The notes under the pieces were generated by a model. It had not been told where the DNA came from and ran no database searches. It was given only the letters and a program-made list of their open reading frames with translations. From AP-15 sp045802495 (GTDB lineage Bacteria > Pseudomonadota > Alphaproteobacteria > ATCC43930 > CGMCC-115725): a stretch of 10,711 nt of DNA. The stretch spans positions 1 through 10,711 of the forward strand of contig JBJMQW010000342.1 in assembly GCA_045802495.1 (NCBI GenBank), written 5' to 3'. Position numbers and translations under genes: made by a program. How positions within the stretch are numbered: the first letter of the stretch is position 1; each line of letters begins with the position of its first letter. This document shows, one piece after another, positions 1-7,275 of the stretch.

Positions 1-650
1 ACGCCGATCGGCTTTTGTGCCGCTTCGAGTATAGGGCCCTGCTCGATATGCGCCTCGAAATAGGCGGCGACCGGCCGGCCGCCCACGGGTTCCGGGCCGG
101 CGAAGCCGATCCGGTCGAGCTCCGCCCCCAGTTTGACGCCGGTGACATTGTCCGGCAGCGCCAGGCCGTCAGCGAGATCGAAAACCCCGGCGAACACCCC
201 CGAGCCGATCATTGCCGGCGAGAAGCGCGAGCCCTCCTCGTTGGTCCAGGCGACGATGTCGATCGGCGCTGCGGTCTCGTAGCCGAGATCGTTCAGCGTG
301 CGAACCAGCTCGAGCCCCGCCAGAACACCGTAGGCGCCGTCGAACTTGCCGCCGGTCGGCTGGGTGTCGAGATGGCTGCCGGTCATGACCGGCGGCAGGT
401 TCGGGTCGCGGCCGCCGCGGCGCGCAAAGATGTTGCCGATCTTGTCGACCCGCACTGTGCAGCCGGCCTCCTCGCACCAGCGGATGAATAACCGGCGCGC
501 CTCGCCGTCGAGGTCGCTCGCCGCCAGCCGGCATACCCCGCCCTTCGCCGTCGCGCCGATCCGCGCCAATTCCATCAGGCTCGCCCACAGCCGCTCACCA
601 TTCACGCGCAGGTTGCGCCTGCCACTGGCAGCTGGATTTTCCGCGCTCAT
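1..650 (-). CDS. Zn-dependent amidohydrolase, N-carbamoyl-L-amino-acid hydrolase / ureidopropionase type (M20 family), C-terminus cut off by window edge
   Basis: Members of this family hydrolyse the carbamoyl (ureido) or amide bond of N-carbamoyl amino acids, beta-ureidopropionate, ureidoglycolate or allantoate in the cytoplasm using a two-metal site. 216 codons are visible; about the last 190 residues expected for the family (roughly 410 in total) lie outside. Metal-site motifs appear in order: GSHLDT (residues 91-96, His93), GGKFDGAYGVL (100-110, Asp104), WTNEEGSRF (135-143, catalytic Glu138 and metal ligand Glu139) and EAHIEQGP (199-206, His201). The final His ligand would be in the missing part. 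The ATG at 650 overlaps the TGA of the upstream dehydrogenase in an ATGA, so translation is probably coupled. This start gives MSAENPAASG before the conserved NLRVNGERLW. The family is certain. Substrate is not: carbamoyl amino acid, beta-ureidopropionate and allantoate enzymes cannot be separated here, so no gene symbol is given. Confidence 0.93.
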   Translation of the reverse strand, partial: MSAENPAASGRRNLRVNGERLWASLMELARIGATAKGGVCRLAASDLDGEARRLFIRWCEEAGCTVRVDKIGNIFARRGGRDPNLPPVMTGSHLDTQPTGGKFDGAYGVLAGLELVRTLNDLGYETAAPIDIVAWTNEEGSRFSPAMIGSGVFAGVFDLADGLALPDNVTGVKLGAELDRIGFAGPEPVGGRPVAAYFEAHIEQGPILEAAQKPIG

Positions 651-1426
651 GCGGTGGCGGCGCCATCGACCGGTAATGCAGCGCCGGAGACAAACGACGC
701 CTCGTCGGAAATCAGGAACAGCGCGGCATTGGCGATCTCCTCGGGCCTGCCGGTGCGGCCCATCGGGTTCTGTCGGCCGCGCTGCTGGACAAGCGCCTCC
801 TTGTCCTGGCCTGCCGTACGCTGCTGGTCGGGCCGGGCGACAAACACGCGCAGCATCGGCGTGTCGATTGGGCCCGGACAGATCGCATTGACCCGGATCT
901 TTTCGGGCGCCAGCCGTTTGGCGAGCGAGCGCACGAACCCGACCACGCCGAACTTCGCCATCGAGTAGACCGGGCTGAAGGCGGAGCCCTGGATGCCGGA
1001 GGTCGACGCGGTGTAAAGCAGGCTGCCGCCGCCGCGGACGCGGATTTCGGGGATCGCCGCCTCCGTCGTTACCAGCACGGTGCGCAGGTTGAGGTCGATC
1101 GCGGTCTCGAAATCGGCCATCTCGATCCCCTCGATCGAAGCTGGGCCCGGATGGCCGACATGGTTCCACACAAAGTCGAGCCCGCCAAACGCATTGGCCG
1201 TGCGGCGCACGATGCTGCGGGCGAAATCGTCTTGGCGCAGATCGCCGACGATCCCGACCGCCCGACCGCCCGCGGCGGTAATCTCTCCGACGACCGCGTC
1301 GACACCGGCTTGGTCGATGTCGACAACTCCAACCGCTGCGCCTTCCCGGGCGAAACGGATGGCTCCGGCGCGACCCATCCCTGAAGCCGCCGCGGTAACG
1401 AGGCCAATTTTACGTTCGAGCCGCAC
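647..1426 (-). CDS. short-chain dehydrogenase/reductase (SDR), classical type, probably NAD(H)-dependent
   Basis: A 259-residue oxidoreductase of normal classical-SDR length, expected to interconvert an alcohol and a ketone in the cytoplasm. Visible motifs: cofactor glycine segment TAAASGMG (residues 11-18), Asp36 at the end of the second strand (VVDID), which favours NAD over NADP, Asn113 in DLNLR, Ser141 in YTASTSG, and the YxxxK pair Tyr154/Lys158 in YSMAK. PGPIDTPM after strand 6 and SGAALPVDGA at the C-terminus are standard. I chose the GTG at 1426 because GGGAG lies 8 bases upstream and the protein then begins just before the first beta strand. A longer reading to an ATG at 1489 would overlap the synthetase gene by 50 bases. 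The usual TGxxxGxG has Ala in place of its first Gly, and NNAG is replaced by NHVG; both are unusual but the fold and triad are intact. Substrate is unknown; context suggests a catabolic step between acyl activation and amide hydrolysis. Confidence 0.92.
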   Translation of the reverse strand: MRLERKIGLVTAAASGMGRAGAIRFAREGAAVGVVDIDQAGVDAVVGEITAAGGRAVGIVGDLRQDDFARSIVRRTANAFGGLDFVWNHVGHPGPASIEGIEMADFETAIDLNLRTVLVTTEAAIPEIRVRGGGSLLYTASTSGIQGSAFSPVYSMAKFGVVGFVRSLAKRLAPEKIRVNAICPGPIDTPMLRVFVARPDQQRTAGQDKEALVQQRGRQNPMGRTGRPEEIANAALFLISDEASFVSGAALPVDGAATA

Positions 1427-1439
1427 GTCTCTCACTCCC

Positions 1440-3224
1440 TCAAGCCGCGATTTCCTTGCCCTGGTAGAGCCCGTCGAGCGCCGCGCCATAAACTTCGCGG
1501 ATCACATGGCGCTTGATCTTCAGCGTCGGCGTCATCTGGCCGTTTGCAATCGTAAAGGGTTCGGTCGCGATGACAAAGCGCCGTACCCGCTCATTCGACG
1601 AGAGCGTCTGGTTGACCCGCGCAACGACAGCCCCGATCGCTTTGACGAAGTTGGCATCATCGGCAAGCGTGGCCAAATCCGCCGGCCCGTAGCCGGCGAT
1701 GAAATCCGCGTCCGGAACGATGACGGCCACAAGGTAGGGGTGGCGGTCACCGAAAACCATGACCTGCGCAATTTCGGGCTCGAGTGTCAGATAACCTTCG
1801 ACGCGCGCCGGCGAAATCATCTCGCCGCCGGACGTCTTGATGAAATCACGCTTGCGGTCGGTGATCCGGAGATAGCCGTCCGCGTCGATGGTTCCGACGT
1901 CGCCGGTGTGCAGCCAGCCGTCTTCGAGGGCGCGTGCCGTCGCGTCGGGATCGTTCCAATAGCCCTTCATGACATTGTCGCCGGCGACGAGGATCTCCCC
2001 GTCACCGGCGACGCGCACCCGCACCCCATCGACGGGAGGCCCGACGGTGTCGATCTTGATACGTCTCGGCGGATTGCAGCTGATGACGGGCCCCGCCTCG
2101 GTCTGCCCGTAGCCCTGCAACAGGGTGATCCCAAGCGCCAGAAAGAAGCGGCCGATCTCGGGATTGAGGGGGGCGCCGCCAGAGACCATTGCTTTCAATC
2201 GGCCGCCGAAGCGGGCACGCATCCTGGCGCGAACGAGGCGGTCGAGGAAGGGATCGAGAAGACGCTCGCCGATGCTTGGGGGTTGCGATAGGAGCCGCTT
2301 GCGCCCGATCGCCGCCGCCTGGTCGAAGAGCTTCTGAGCGACCCCGCCCTTGCGCTCCACTCCGAGCCGTATCCGCTGGTGCATGGTCTCGTAGAGGCGC
2401 GGCACTGCAGTCATGATCGTCGGTCGCGCCTCGAGCATATTGGCGCTGAGCGTCTCGGCACTTTCGGCAAAGTATATCTGTGCCCCGATCGAGATTGGAA
2501 ACATCTCGCCGGCGGTATGCTCGTAGGAGTGCGAGAGCGGCAAAAAGCTCAGGAACACTTCGTCGCCGAGGCCGAGCATCTCCAGCACCCGATGGGCGCC
2601 GCCGCAATTCGCCAAGATGTTGCGATGGCTGGTCATCACACCCTTCGGGGTGCCTCCGGTCCCCGAAGTGTAGATCAGGCAGGCGATGTCGTCCGGCTCA
2701 ATCGTCGGCACCAAGTCCGGGGTTTCATCCGCAACGCCGGACCCGCGCACCAGCATCTCGTCCCACGAAAGAAGATCGACCGTGCTCGCCTGCCCGATTG
2801 CCGGCTCGATCGCGATCACCGCGTGCACTGCGTCGACCTGATTGGCCGCTGCCAGCACCCGCGCCGACAACGCCGGTTTGGAGACGATCACCGCGCGCGC
2901 CCCGCTATTGGCAAAGACGTGCCGGTGATTTTCGATGGTATGCGTCACATATGTCGGGACGGTGATCGCCCCAGCGCTCATGATCGCGAGATCGGCGATG
3001 ATCCATTCCGGCCGATTCTCCGAAACCAAGCCGACCCGATCGCCGCGCCCGACACCCAGCGATTGCAGGCTCCGCGCGAGGCGGCGCACATCTCGCGCCA
3101 CCGCCGCCCAACTAAGAGGTCGATAGCTGCCGTCCCGCTTGGCCCATAGGAACGGCTTCTCGCCCAGCCGCCCGGCCTGGTCAAAGAACATCGTCGGCAG
3201 GCTGCGGCAGTTGCTGTAGTCCAT
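1440..3224 (-). CDS. AMP-forming long-chain-type acyl-CoA synthetase
   Basis: This enzyme activates a carboxylic acid with ATP to an acyl-adenylate and transfers it to coenzyme A. The 594-residue protein has the ANL-superfamily motifs in order: YTSGTGGTPKG (185-195, phosphate-binding loop), GYGQTE (371-376), GWLHTGD (436-442) and DRKRDFIKTSGG (456-467, hinge and linker). MTPTLKIKR (564-572) holds the probable C-terminal catalytic lysine, Lys569. The pattern matches FadD/ACSL-like bacterial long-chain synthetases; chain length or aromatic specificity cannot be read. The ATG at 3224 is preferred because GGGGGA sits just upstream and the protein then starts MDYSNCRSLP. The frame remains open to 3359, which would add 45 residues lacking family character and leave no room for a promoter against the divergent peptidase gene. 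It is the first gene of the leftward operon, with 13 bases to the SDR start. No transmembrane segment or signal peptide is seen. Confidence 0.94.
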   Translation of the reverse strand: MDYSNCRSLPTMFFDQAGRLGEKPFLWAKRDGSYRPLSWAAVARDVRRLARSLQSLGVGRGDRVGLVSENRPEWIIADLAIMSAGAITVPTYVTHTIENHRHVFANSGARAVIVSKPALSARVLAAANQVDAVHAVIAIEPAIGQASTVDLLSWDEMLVRGSGVADETPDLVPTIEPDDIACLIYTSGTGGTPKGVMTSHRNILANCGGAHRVLEMLGLGDEVFLSFLPLSHSYEHTAGEMFPISIGAQIYFAESAETLSANMLEARPTIMTAVPRLYETMHQRIRLGVERKGGVAQKLFDQAAAIGRKRLLSQPPSIGERLLDPFLDRLVRARMRARFGGRLKAMVSGGAPLNPEIGRFFLALGITLLQGYGQTEAGPVISCNPPRRIKIDTVGPPVDGVRVRVAGDGEILVAGDNVMKGYWNDPDATARALEDGWLHTGDVGTIDADGYLRITDRKRDFIKTSGGEMISPARVEGYLTLEPEIAQVMVFGDRHPYLVAVIVPDADFIAGYGPADLATLADDANFVKAIGAVVARVNQTLSSNERVRRFVIATEPFTIANGQMTPTLKIKRHVIREVYGAALDGLYQGKEIAA

Positions 3225-3357
3225 GCTTCCCCCATCTCCCCGCCATCTCTTTACGGGTTTTGCGACGATTGCGGAATAGCGGGCTGCAAGCCGCCGGCTG
3301 TTAAATCTCGGGGTTCCTCCCATATCCACAACCAGGACAATGGATTGAGGCCAGGTC
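3225..3357. promoter_or_regulatory. divergent intergenic region between the synthetase operon and pepF
   Basis: These 133 bases must carry the start signals for both the leftward operon and the rightward pepF gene. I see no convincing pair of -35/-10 hexamers. TTAAAT (3301-3306) resembles a -10 box but has no good partner. A small imperfect palindrome, AGCCG-C-CGGCT, lies at 3289-3299 and could be an operator half or chance. On the right, GAGG about 7 bases before the pepF ATG can act as a ribosome binding site. On the left, GGGGGA serves the synthetase. The assignment as a promoter region is inferred from gene orientation. Confidence 0.5.
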
Positions 3358-5169
3358 ATGCAAGTGCGTTCGGTGGCGGAGTTAGCGGCAGACGACAGAA
3401 AAGCTGCGCCAGACGCGTTGCCGGAATGGGATCTATCCGACCTGTATCCCGGCCGTGACAGCGAGGCCCTGCACCGCGATCTGACCGACCTTACTGTAAA
3501 TGCCGAGACCTTTCGCGCCGCCTTCGAGGGCCGCCTCGCCGGCCTTTCGGGGGCCGAGCTCGGTGCCGCGATCGCGTCCTATGAGCGTCTGCAGGAAAAG
3601 ATCGGCCGCATCATGAGCTATGCCTCGCTCATCCACGCCGGCGATCTGAGCAATCCAGAAATCGGCCGCTTTTATCAGACCCTCCAGGAGCGGACGAACG
3701 CCATTTCAACCGGATTGCTGTTTTTCACATTGGAGATCAACCGGCTCGAAGAGGCTGATCTGGAGGCCAAGCTCACCGATCCGGTCCTCGCCCGCTATCG
3801 GCCGTGGCTCCGTGATGTTCGCGCTTTTCGCCCACATCAGTTGAACGACGAGCTGGAAAAGCTGTTGCACGAAAAGTCCGTGGCGGGTCGCGCCGCGTGG
3901 GTGCGGCTTTTTGATGAGACCATTGCCGATCTGCGGTTTCCGTTCCGCGGAAAAGAGCTGACGGAGCCAGAGGCGCTCGATCTTCTGTCGGACCGTGACG
4001 CGGATATCCGGCGCGAGGCGGCGCTCACAATCGGCGAGGTCTTGGGAAGAAACGTTCGGACCTTCGGCTTGATTATAAACACGCTCGCCAAGGATAAGGA
4101 GATCGAGGATCGCTGGCGGCACTTTGCGCGTCCGATTTCATCGCGCAACCTGGCAAACTTTGTCGAGGACGAGGTCGTCGACGCGCTGATCACGGCGGTA
4201 CGTGCAAGCTACCCGAGGCTATCGCATCGATATTACCGGCTGAAGGCGCGCTGGTTCGGGATGGAAACCATGCCCTTCTGGGATCGCAATGCGCCTTTGC
4301 CCGAGCAGGAGGAACGTACGATCCCCTGGTCCGAGGCCAAGGAAACGGTGCTGTCTGCATACCATGCCTTCTCCGCCGAAATGGCGACGGTCGGCCGACG
4401 CTTCTTTGCCGGCGGGTGGATCGACGCGCCAGTGCGGCCCGGCAAGGCATCGGGCGCGTTCGCCCACCCGACGGTGCCGAGTGCCCACCCTTATCTGCTG
4501 CTCAATTACCAAGGCCGAGTGCGCGACGTGATGACTCTCGCGCACGAACTGGGTCACGGCGTCCACCAGCTGCTTGCGAACCGACAGGGCTATTTGATGG
4601 CCGACACTCCGTTGACGCTCGCAGAGACCGCGTCGGTGTTTGGGGAGATGCTGACCTTCCGCAAGCTGCTTGCCGCCGATCCCGATCCGCAGCGGCGCCG
4701 AATCATGCTCGCCGCCAAGGTCGAGGACATGCTGAACACGGTGGTGCGGCAGATCGCGTTCGTGACCTTCGAGCAGAACGTGCACGATCGGCGCCGCGAG
4801 GCCGAGCTGACTCCAGACGAGCTCGCCGAAATCTGGCTGAAGATTCAGCGTGAGAGCCTTGGTCCGGCGCTTCAATTGGACGGAGTGTATCGGCATTACT
4901 GGTCGTATATCCCTCACTTCATCCATACGCCGTTTTATGTCTACGCCTATGCCTTCGGCGATTGCCTGGTGAACTCGCTCTACGCGGTCTACGAGAATGC
5001 ACACCAAGGCTTCGCCGAAAGGTACCTCGAAATGCTGCGGGCCGGCGGGACCTTGCGCCATCGAGAGCTGCTCGCCCCCTTTGGTCTCGACGCTGCGGAT
5101 CCGTCCTTCTGGTCGAAAGGCCTTTCGGTCATAGCCGGCTTCATCGACGAGCTGGAACGATTAGATTGA
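3358..5169 (+). CDS. pepF: oligoendopeptidase F, M3 family zinc metallopeptidase
   Basis: A cytoplasmic peptidase expected to cut short peptides at internal bonds, contributing to peptide turnover. Its 603 residues match the usual size of about 600. The N-terminus LPEWDLSDLYPG (residues 21-32) is the classic PepF opening. The zinc site is HELGH (396-400), with Glu423 in LAETASVFGE as the probable third ligand 27 residues after the first His. Near the C-terminus YIPHFIHTPFYVYAYAFG is the substrate-pocket segment typical of the PepF clade, ending in a small motif comparable to YATG in relatives. No signal peptide is present. The start ATG has GAGG about 7 bases upstream; an earlier ATG at 3339 is in another frame. 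The gene is transcribed away from the synthetase operon, and the ABC1-type kinase starts 43 bases after its stop, so the two are probably co-transcribed. The reading frame is intact with no missing key residue. Confidence 0.95.
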   Translation: MQVRSVAELAADDRKAAPDALPEWDLSDLYPGRDSEALHRDLTDLTVNAETFRAAFEGRLAGLSGAELGAAIASYERLQEKIGRIMSYASLIHAGDLSNPEIGRFYQTLQERTNAISTGLLFFTLEINRLEEADLEAKLTDPVLARYRPWLRDVRAFRPHQLNDELEKLLHEKSVAGRAAWVRLFDETIADLRFPFRGKELTEPEALDLLSDRDADIRREAALTIGEVLGRNVRTFGLIINTLAKDKEIEDRWRHFARPISSRNLANFVEDEVVDALITAVRASYPRLSHRYYRLKARWFGMETMPFWDRNAPLPEQEERTIPWSEAKETVLSAYHAFSAEMATVGRRFFAGGWIDAPVRPGKASGAFAHPTVPSAHPYLLLNYQGRVRDVMTLAHELGHGVHQLLANRQGYLMADTPLTLAETASVFGEMLTFRKLLAADPDPQRRRIMLAAKVEDMLNTVVRQIAFVTFEQNVHDRRREAELTPDELAEIWLKIQRESLGPALQLDGVYRHYWSYIPHFIHTPFYVYAYAFGDCLVNSLYAVYENAHQGFAERYLEMLRAGGTLRHRELLAPFGLDAADPSFWSKGLSVIAGFIDELERLD

Positions 5170-5212
5170 GAACGGCGAACACGGCGAGCTTGGGCTGCGG
5201 ACACGCGGGCCA

Positions 5213-6586
5213 TTGACAGACGACAATTCCCTGACCGGGCGTGTCCGGCGCTACGCCCAGGTGTCGAGCGCCATGGGCGGGCTCGCGGCACGGCTTGCGG
5301 GCGAGCGGTATCTCGGTTTCAACCTCGACCGTGGCCGTCACGCCGCCGAACTCAAGGCAGTGCTCGGCGGCATCAAGGGACCGCTGATGAAGGTGGCGCA
5401 GCTGCTCGCCACAATCCCGGACGCATTGCCCAAGGAGTACGTGCAGGAGCTGGTGCAGCTGCAGGCCAACGCGCCCGCAATGGGCTGGCCGTTTGTCAGA
5501 AGGCGAATGGCCGGCGAGCTCGGCGCCGATTGGCAGAGCAAATTTCGCCATTTCGATAGAACCGCGGCGCGGGCCGCCTCACTGGGGCAAGTGCATCGGG
5601 CGACCGCACTCGACGGGACTGCGCTCGCCTGCAAGCTGCAATATCCCGACATGGCCTCGGCAGTGGAAGCCGATCTGCGCCAGCTGAAGCTCGCGATGAG
5701 CATCTACGAGCGTTATGACCGGGCAGTCACGACCGCAGAGATCCATGCCGAGATCTCCGACCGGCTACGCGAGGAACTCGATTACCAGCGCGAAGCCGCG
5801 CATATGCGGCTCTACGGCAATATGTTGCGCGCTGAACCCGGCGTGGCAGTACCGATGCCTATTCCGGAGCTTTCGACAAGCCGGCTGCTGATAATGACTT
5901 GGCTCGACGGTGCGCCGATCTTGGATATTGCTGCGGCGCCGCTCGCTGAGCGAAACGAAATTGCGTTGCGCATGTTTCGGATCTGGTACGTGCCATTTTA
6001 TTACTACGGCGTCATTCATGGCGACCCGCACCTCGGCAATTACACGGTCGCGTCGGATCGGACCGTCAATCTTCTCGATTTCGGTTGCGTTCGCATTTTC
6101 CGCGCCTCCTTTGTACGAGGCGTCATCGATCTCTACCATGCTCTGCAGCACGGCGATCGCAATCTCGCCGTTCATGCCTATGAGAGTTGGGGTTTCGGCA
6201 ATCTGTCGCGTGAGATCATCGATGTGCTGAACCGCTGGGCACAATTCGTCTACGGCCCATTGCTGGAAGATCGCGAGCGACTGATCCAGGAAAAGGGAAG
6301 CGGCGCCAACGGAGCAACGGTCGCCGAGAGTGTCCATCGCGACATTCGCCGGCTTGGCGGCGTCAGGCCGCCCCGCGAATTCGTGTTCATGGACCGCGCC
6401 GCGATCGGGCTCGGCTCGGTCTTTCTTCATTTGAAGGCCGAGATCAACTGGTATCGGTTGTTTCATGAGCTGATCGACGATTTCGACGAGGCCGTGCTCG
6501 CAGCCCGCCAAGAGGCGGCGCTCAAAGCGGCAGGCGTGCCGAGAGCGGAGGTTGTCAAAAGGAGACGAGGGCGTCGATCTGGATAG
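5213..6586 (+). CDS. ABC1/UbiB/ADCK-family atypical kinase or ATPase
   Basis: Family members are protein-kinase-like proteins tied to ubiquinone and other isoprenoid-lipid metabolism; they bind and hydrolyse ATP, and protein-kinase activity is doubtful. The 457-residue protein shows KVAQ (60-63) at the place of the signature KxGQ, ASLGQVHRA (122-130, A-rich nucleotide loop), the VAIK-type lysine Lys141 in CKLQYP, EELDYQREA, the catalytic loop HGDPHLGN (269-276, usually HGDPHPGN) and DFG (289-291). The C-terminus is basic (KRRRGRRSG) with no obvious membrane anchor, unlike Escherichia coli UbiB. The start is uncertain. No ATG precedes the conserved RVRRYAQVSSAMGGLAARL segment, so TTG 5213 is used; its ribosome binding site is weak, which would fit translational coupling to pepF 43 bases upstream. 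An in-frame stop at 5162-5164 bounds any further extension. The family assignment is firm, but a specific role in ubiquinone synthesis is inferred, so no symbol is given. Confidence 0.9.
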   Translation: MTDDNSLTGRVRRYAQVSSAMGGLAARLAGERYLGFNLDRGRHAAELKAVLGGIKGPLMKVAQLLATIPDALPKEYVQELVQLQANAPAMGWPFVRRRMAGELGADWQSKFRHFDRTAARAASLGQVHRATALDGTALACKLQYPDMASAVEADLRQLKLAMSIYERYDRAVTTAEIHAEISDRLREELDYQREAAHMRLYGNMLRAEPGVAVPMPIPELSTSRLLIMTWLDGAPILDIAAAPLAERNEIALRMFRIWYVPFYYYGVIHGDPHLGNYTVASDRTVNLLDFGCVRIFRASFVRGVIDLYHALQHGDRNLAVHAYESWGFGNLSREIIDVLNRWAQFVYGPLLEDRERLIQEKGSGANGATVAESVHRDIRRLGGVRPPREFVFMDRAAIGLGSVFLHLKAEINWYRLFHELIDDFDEAVLAARQEAALKAAGVPRAEVVKRRRGRRSG

Positions 6587-6598
6587 GCGCCGTTCAGA

Positions 6599-6650
6599 GG
6601 CACACTAGCCAACCATATTGCTCCCGTGCTCTCGCCCGGGCACACTGGCT
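6599..6650 (+). repeat. imperfect 12-base direct repeat in the kinase-lipoprotein gap
   Basis: GGCACACTAGCC (6599-6610) recurs as GGCACACTGGCT (6639-6650), 10 of 12 identical with both differences transitions, and the copies start exactly 40 bases apart. AGCCA and TGGCT at the outer ends are also complementary and could close a weak hairpin. The 89-base gap (6587-6675) has no clear promoter, terminator or ribosome binding site. The repeat could be a paired regulator site or chance. Confidence 0.25.
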
Positions 6651-6675
6651 TCTCGGAAACCAGCGGTCGATCAAC

Positions 6676-6987
6676 ATGAGATTGTTCGTGCTTGCGGCGG
6701 TTGTGCCGGTCCTCTTAGGCGGATGCACCCCGTTCATCCCGATCAAGGACGCGCTCACCACGAGCGCGGTCAAGCCTACCGGAAATATTCCGCCGGAATT
6801 TCTCGCCTTCAACAATTATGACCTGCAGGTGAATGCGGTAATAGCCGACCAGCTGTGCACCACGCCCTACATCCTCGACGCCGAGAAATCGCTCCGCGCC
6901 ACGCCGGGCGAGCTTCTGGCGTGGCACGGCCGCTGCGAACCCTACGAGATCAGGCTCGACAATTTGGCCGAGCACTTCGGCCCGTAA
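6676..6987 (+). CDS. small predicted lipoprotein of unknown function
   Basis: A 103-residue protein with a lipoprotein signal: MRLF, a hydrophobic stretch (residues 4-14) and the lipobox LLGGC with Cys17 as the lipidation site. The mature part, about 87 residues, would be anchored to a membrane on the periplasmic side. It contains two further cysteines (in QLCTTPY and GRCEPYE) that could form a disulfide in the periplasm. I recognise no domain. The ATG at 6676 is the only usable start that places a signal peptide first, although the upstream Shine-Dalgarno match is poor. It follows the ABC1-type kinase by 89 bases and may be the last gene of that unit or have its own promoter. The reality of the gene rests on the well-formed lipobox and on codon use resembling its neighbours. 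Confidence 0.75.
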   Translation: MRLFVLAAVVPVLLGGCTPFIPIKDALTTSAVKPTGNIPPEFLAFNNYDLQVNAVIADQLCTTPYILDAEKSLRATPGELLAWHGRCEPYEIRLDNLAEHFGP

Positions 6988-7275
6988 TCTGCCAGCTCAA
7001 GCCGCGCGCCGATGATTTTCCCCCTGCAGGAACCGCGACCGCGGAGCCGGTGCTGATCAAGCCGACAGGAGGGAGCTAAGAGAGGCCACCCCACCGCCAT
7101 CGCGGGCGGCTCATAGATGTCGCGCAGCAGCGGCACGACGCCGGCGAGGCCGAGGGGGCGCGGAACTCGCCTGTATTCCGAACAAACCGCCATGCACCCA
7201 ACCTCGAATCCCAATTCAGAAAGCCGGATGGCGCATGCTACGCTCCCCAAGCAACCGCAATTTACCGATCTGGCA
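6988..7275. other. gene-poor gap with coding-like fragments, possible gene relics
   Basis: No intact gene is seen in these 288 bases. Three pieces stand out. First, 6988-7079 on the plus strand reads, in a frame other than the lipoprotein's, as a protein-like tail ending KPTGGS before TAA. Second, within that tail lies a perfect AGGAGG (7067-7072) with no start codon at a useful distance. Third, on the minus strand about 7089-7163 reads PRPLGLAGVVPLLRDIYEPP and onward with almost every third codon base G or C, as real genes here have; the signal fades abruptly on both sides. From about 7166 the DNA is less GC-rich and looks like a promoter area for galE. Confidence 0.35.
7215..7244 (+). promoter_or_regulatory. 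candidate sigma-70-type promoter for galE
   Basis: TTCAGA (7215-7220) and TACGCT (7239-7244) are separated by 18 bases, and the second hexamer is preceded by TG plus one base, an extended -10 form. Matches to the consensus hexamers are partial (four and three of six). The surrounding 7166-7275 is locally less GC-rich. A transcript starting near 7251 would leave a leader of about 25-30 bases before the ATGs at 7276 and 7282. If real, this argues against starting galE at 7117. Confidence 0.4.

Noticed and set aside
185..195. Unusual phosphate-loop residue in the synthetase (TSGTGG instead of TSGTTG; numbers are residues of that protein)
   Set aside because: Gly at this position is a common variant in long-chain acyl-CoA synthetases, so it is not reported as an anomaly.
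1080..2291. 403-codon open frame on the plus strand
   Set aside because: It spans the SDR-synthetase junction in antisense, crosses two well-supported genes and shows no domain.
2379..3149. 256-codon plus-strand frame inside the acyl-CoA synthetase
   Set aside because: It is antisense to conserved synthetase motifs and has no family character of its own.
3225..3359. 45-residue N-terminal extension of the acyl-CoA synthetase
   Set aside because: It would begin on top of the pepF start and has no family similarity. ATG 3224 has a strong purine-rich ribosome binding site.
4219..5061. 280-codon open frame on the minus strand inside pepF
   Set aside because: It is antisense to the zinc-site region of oligoendopeptidase F. 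Its His/Arg-rich translation mirrors codons of the real gene.
7095..7113. Inverted repeat CCGCC/GGCGG as a transcription terminator
   Set aside because: The stem is only about five base pairs and is not followed by a T run on either strand.
7117..7275. N-terminal extension of galE to ATG 7117
   Set aside because: The extra 53 residues are not GalE-like, cover the candidate promoter and precede the normal first beta strand of the fold.
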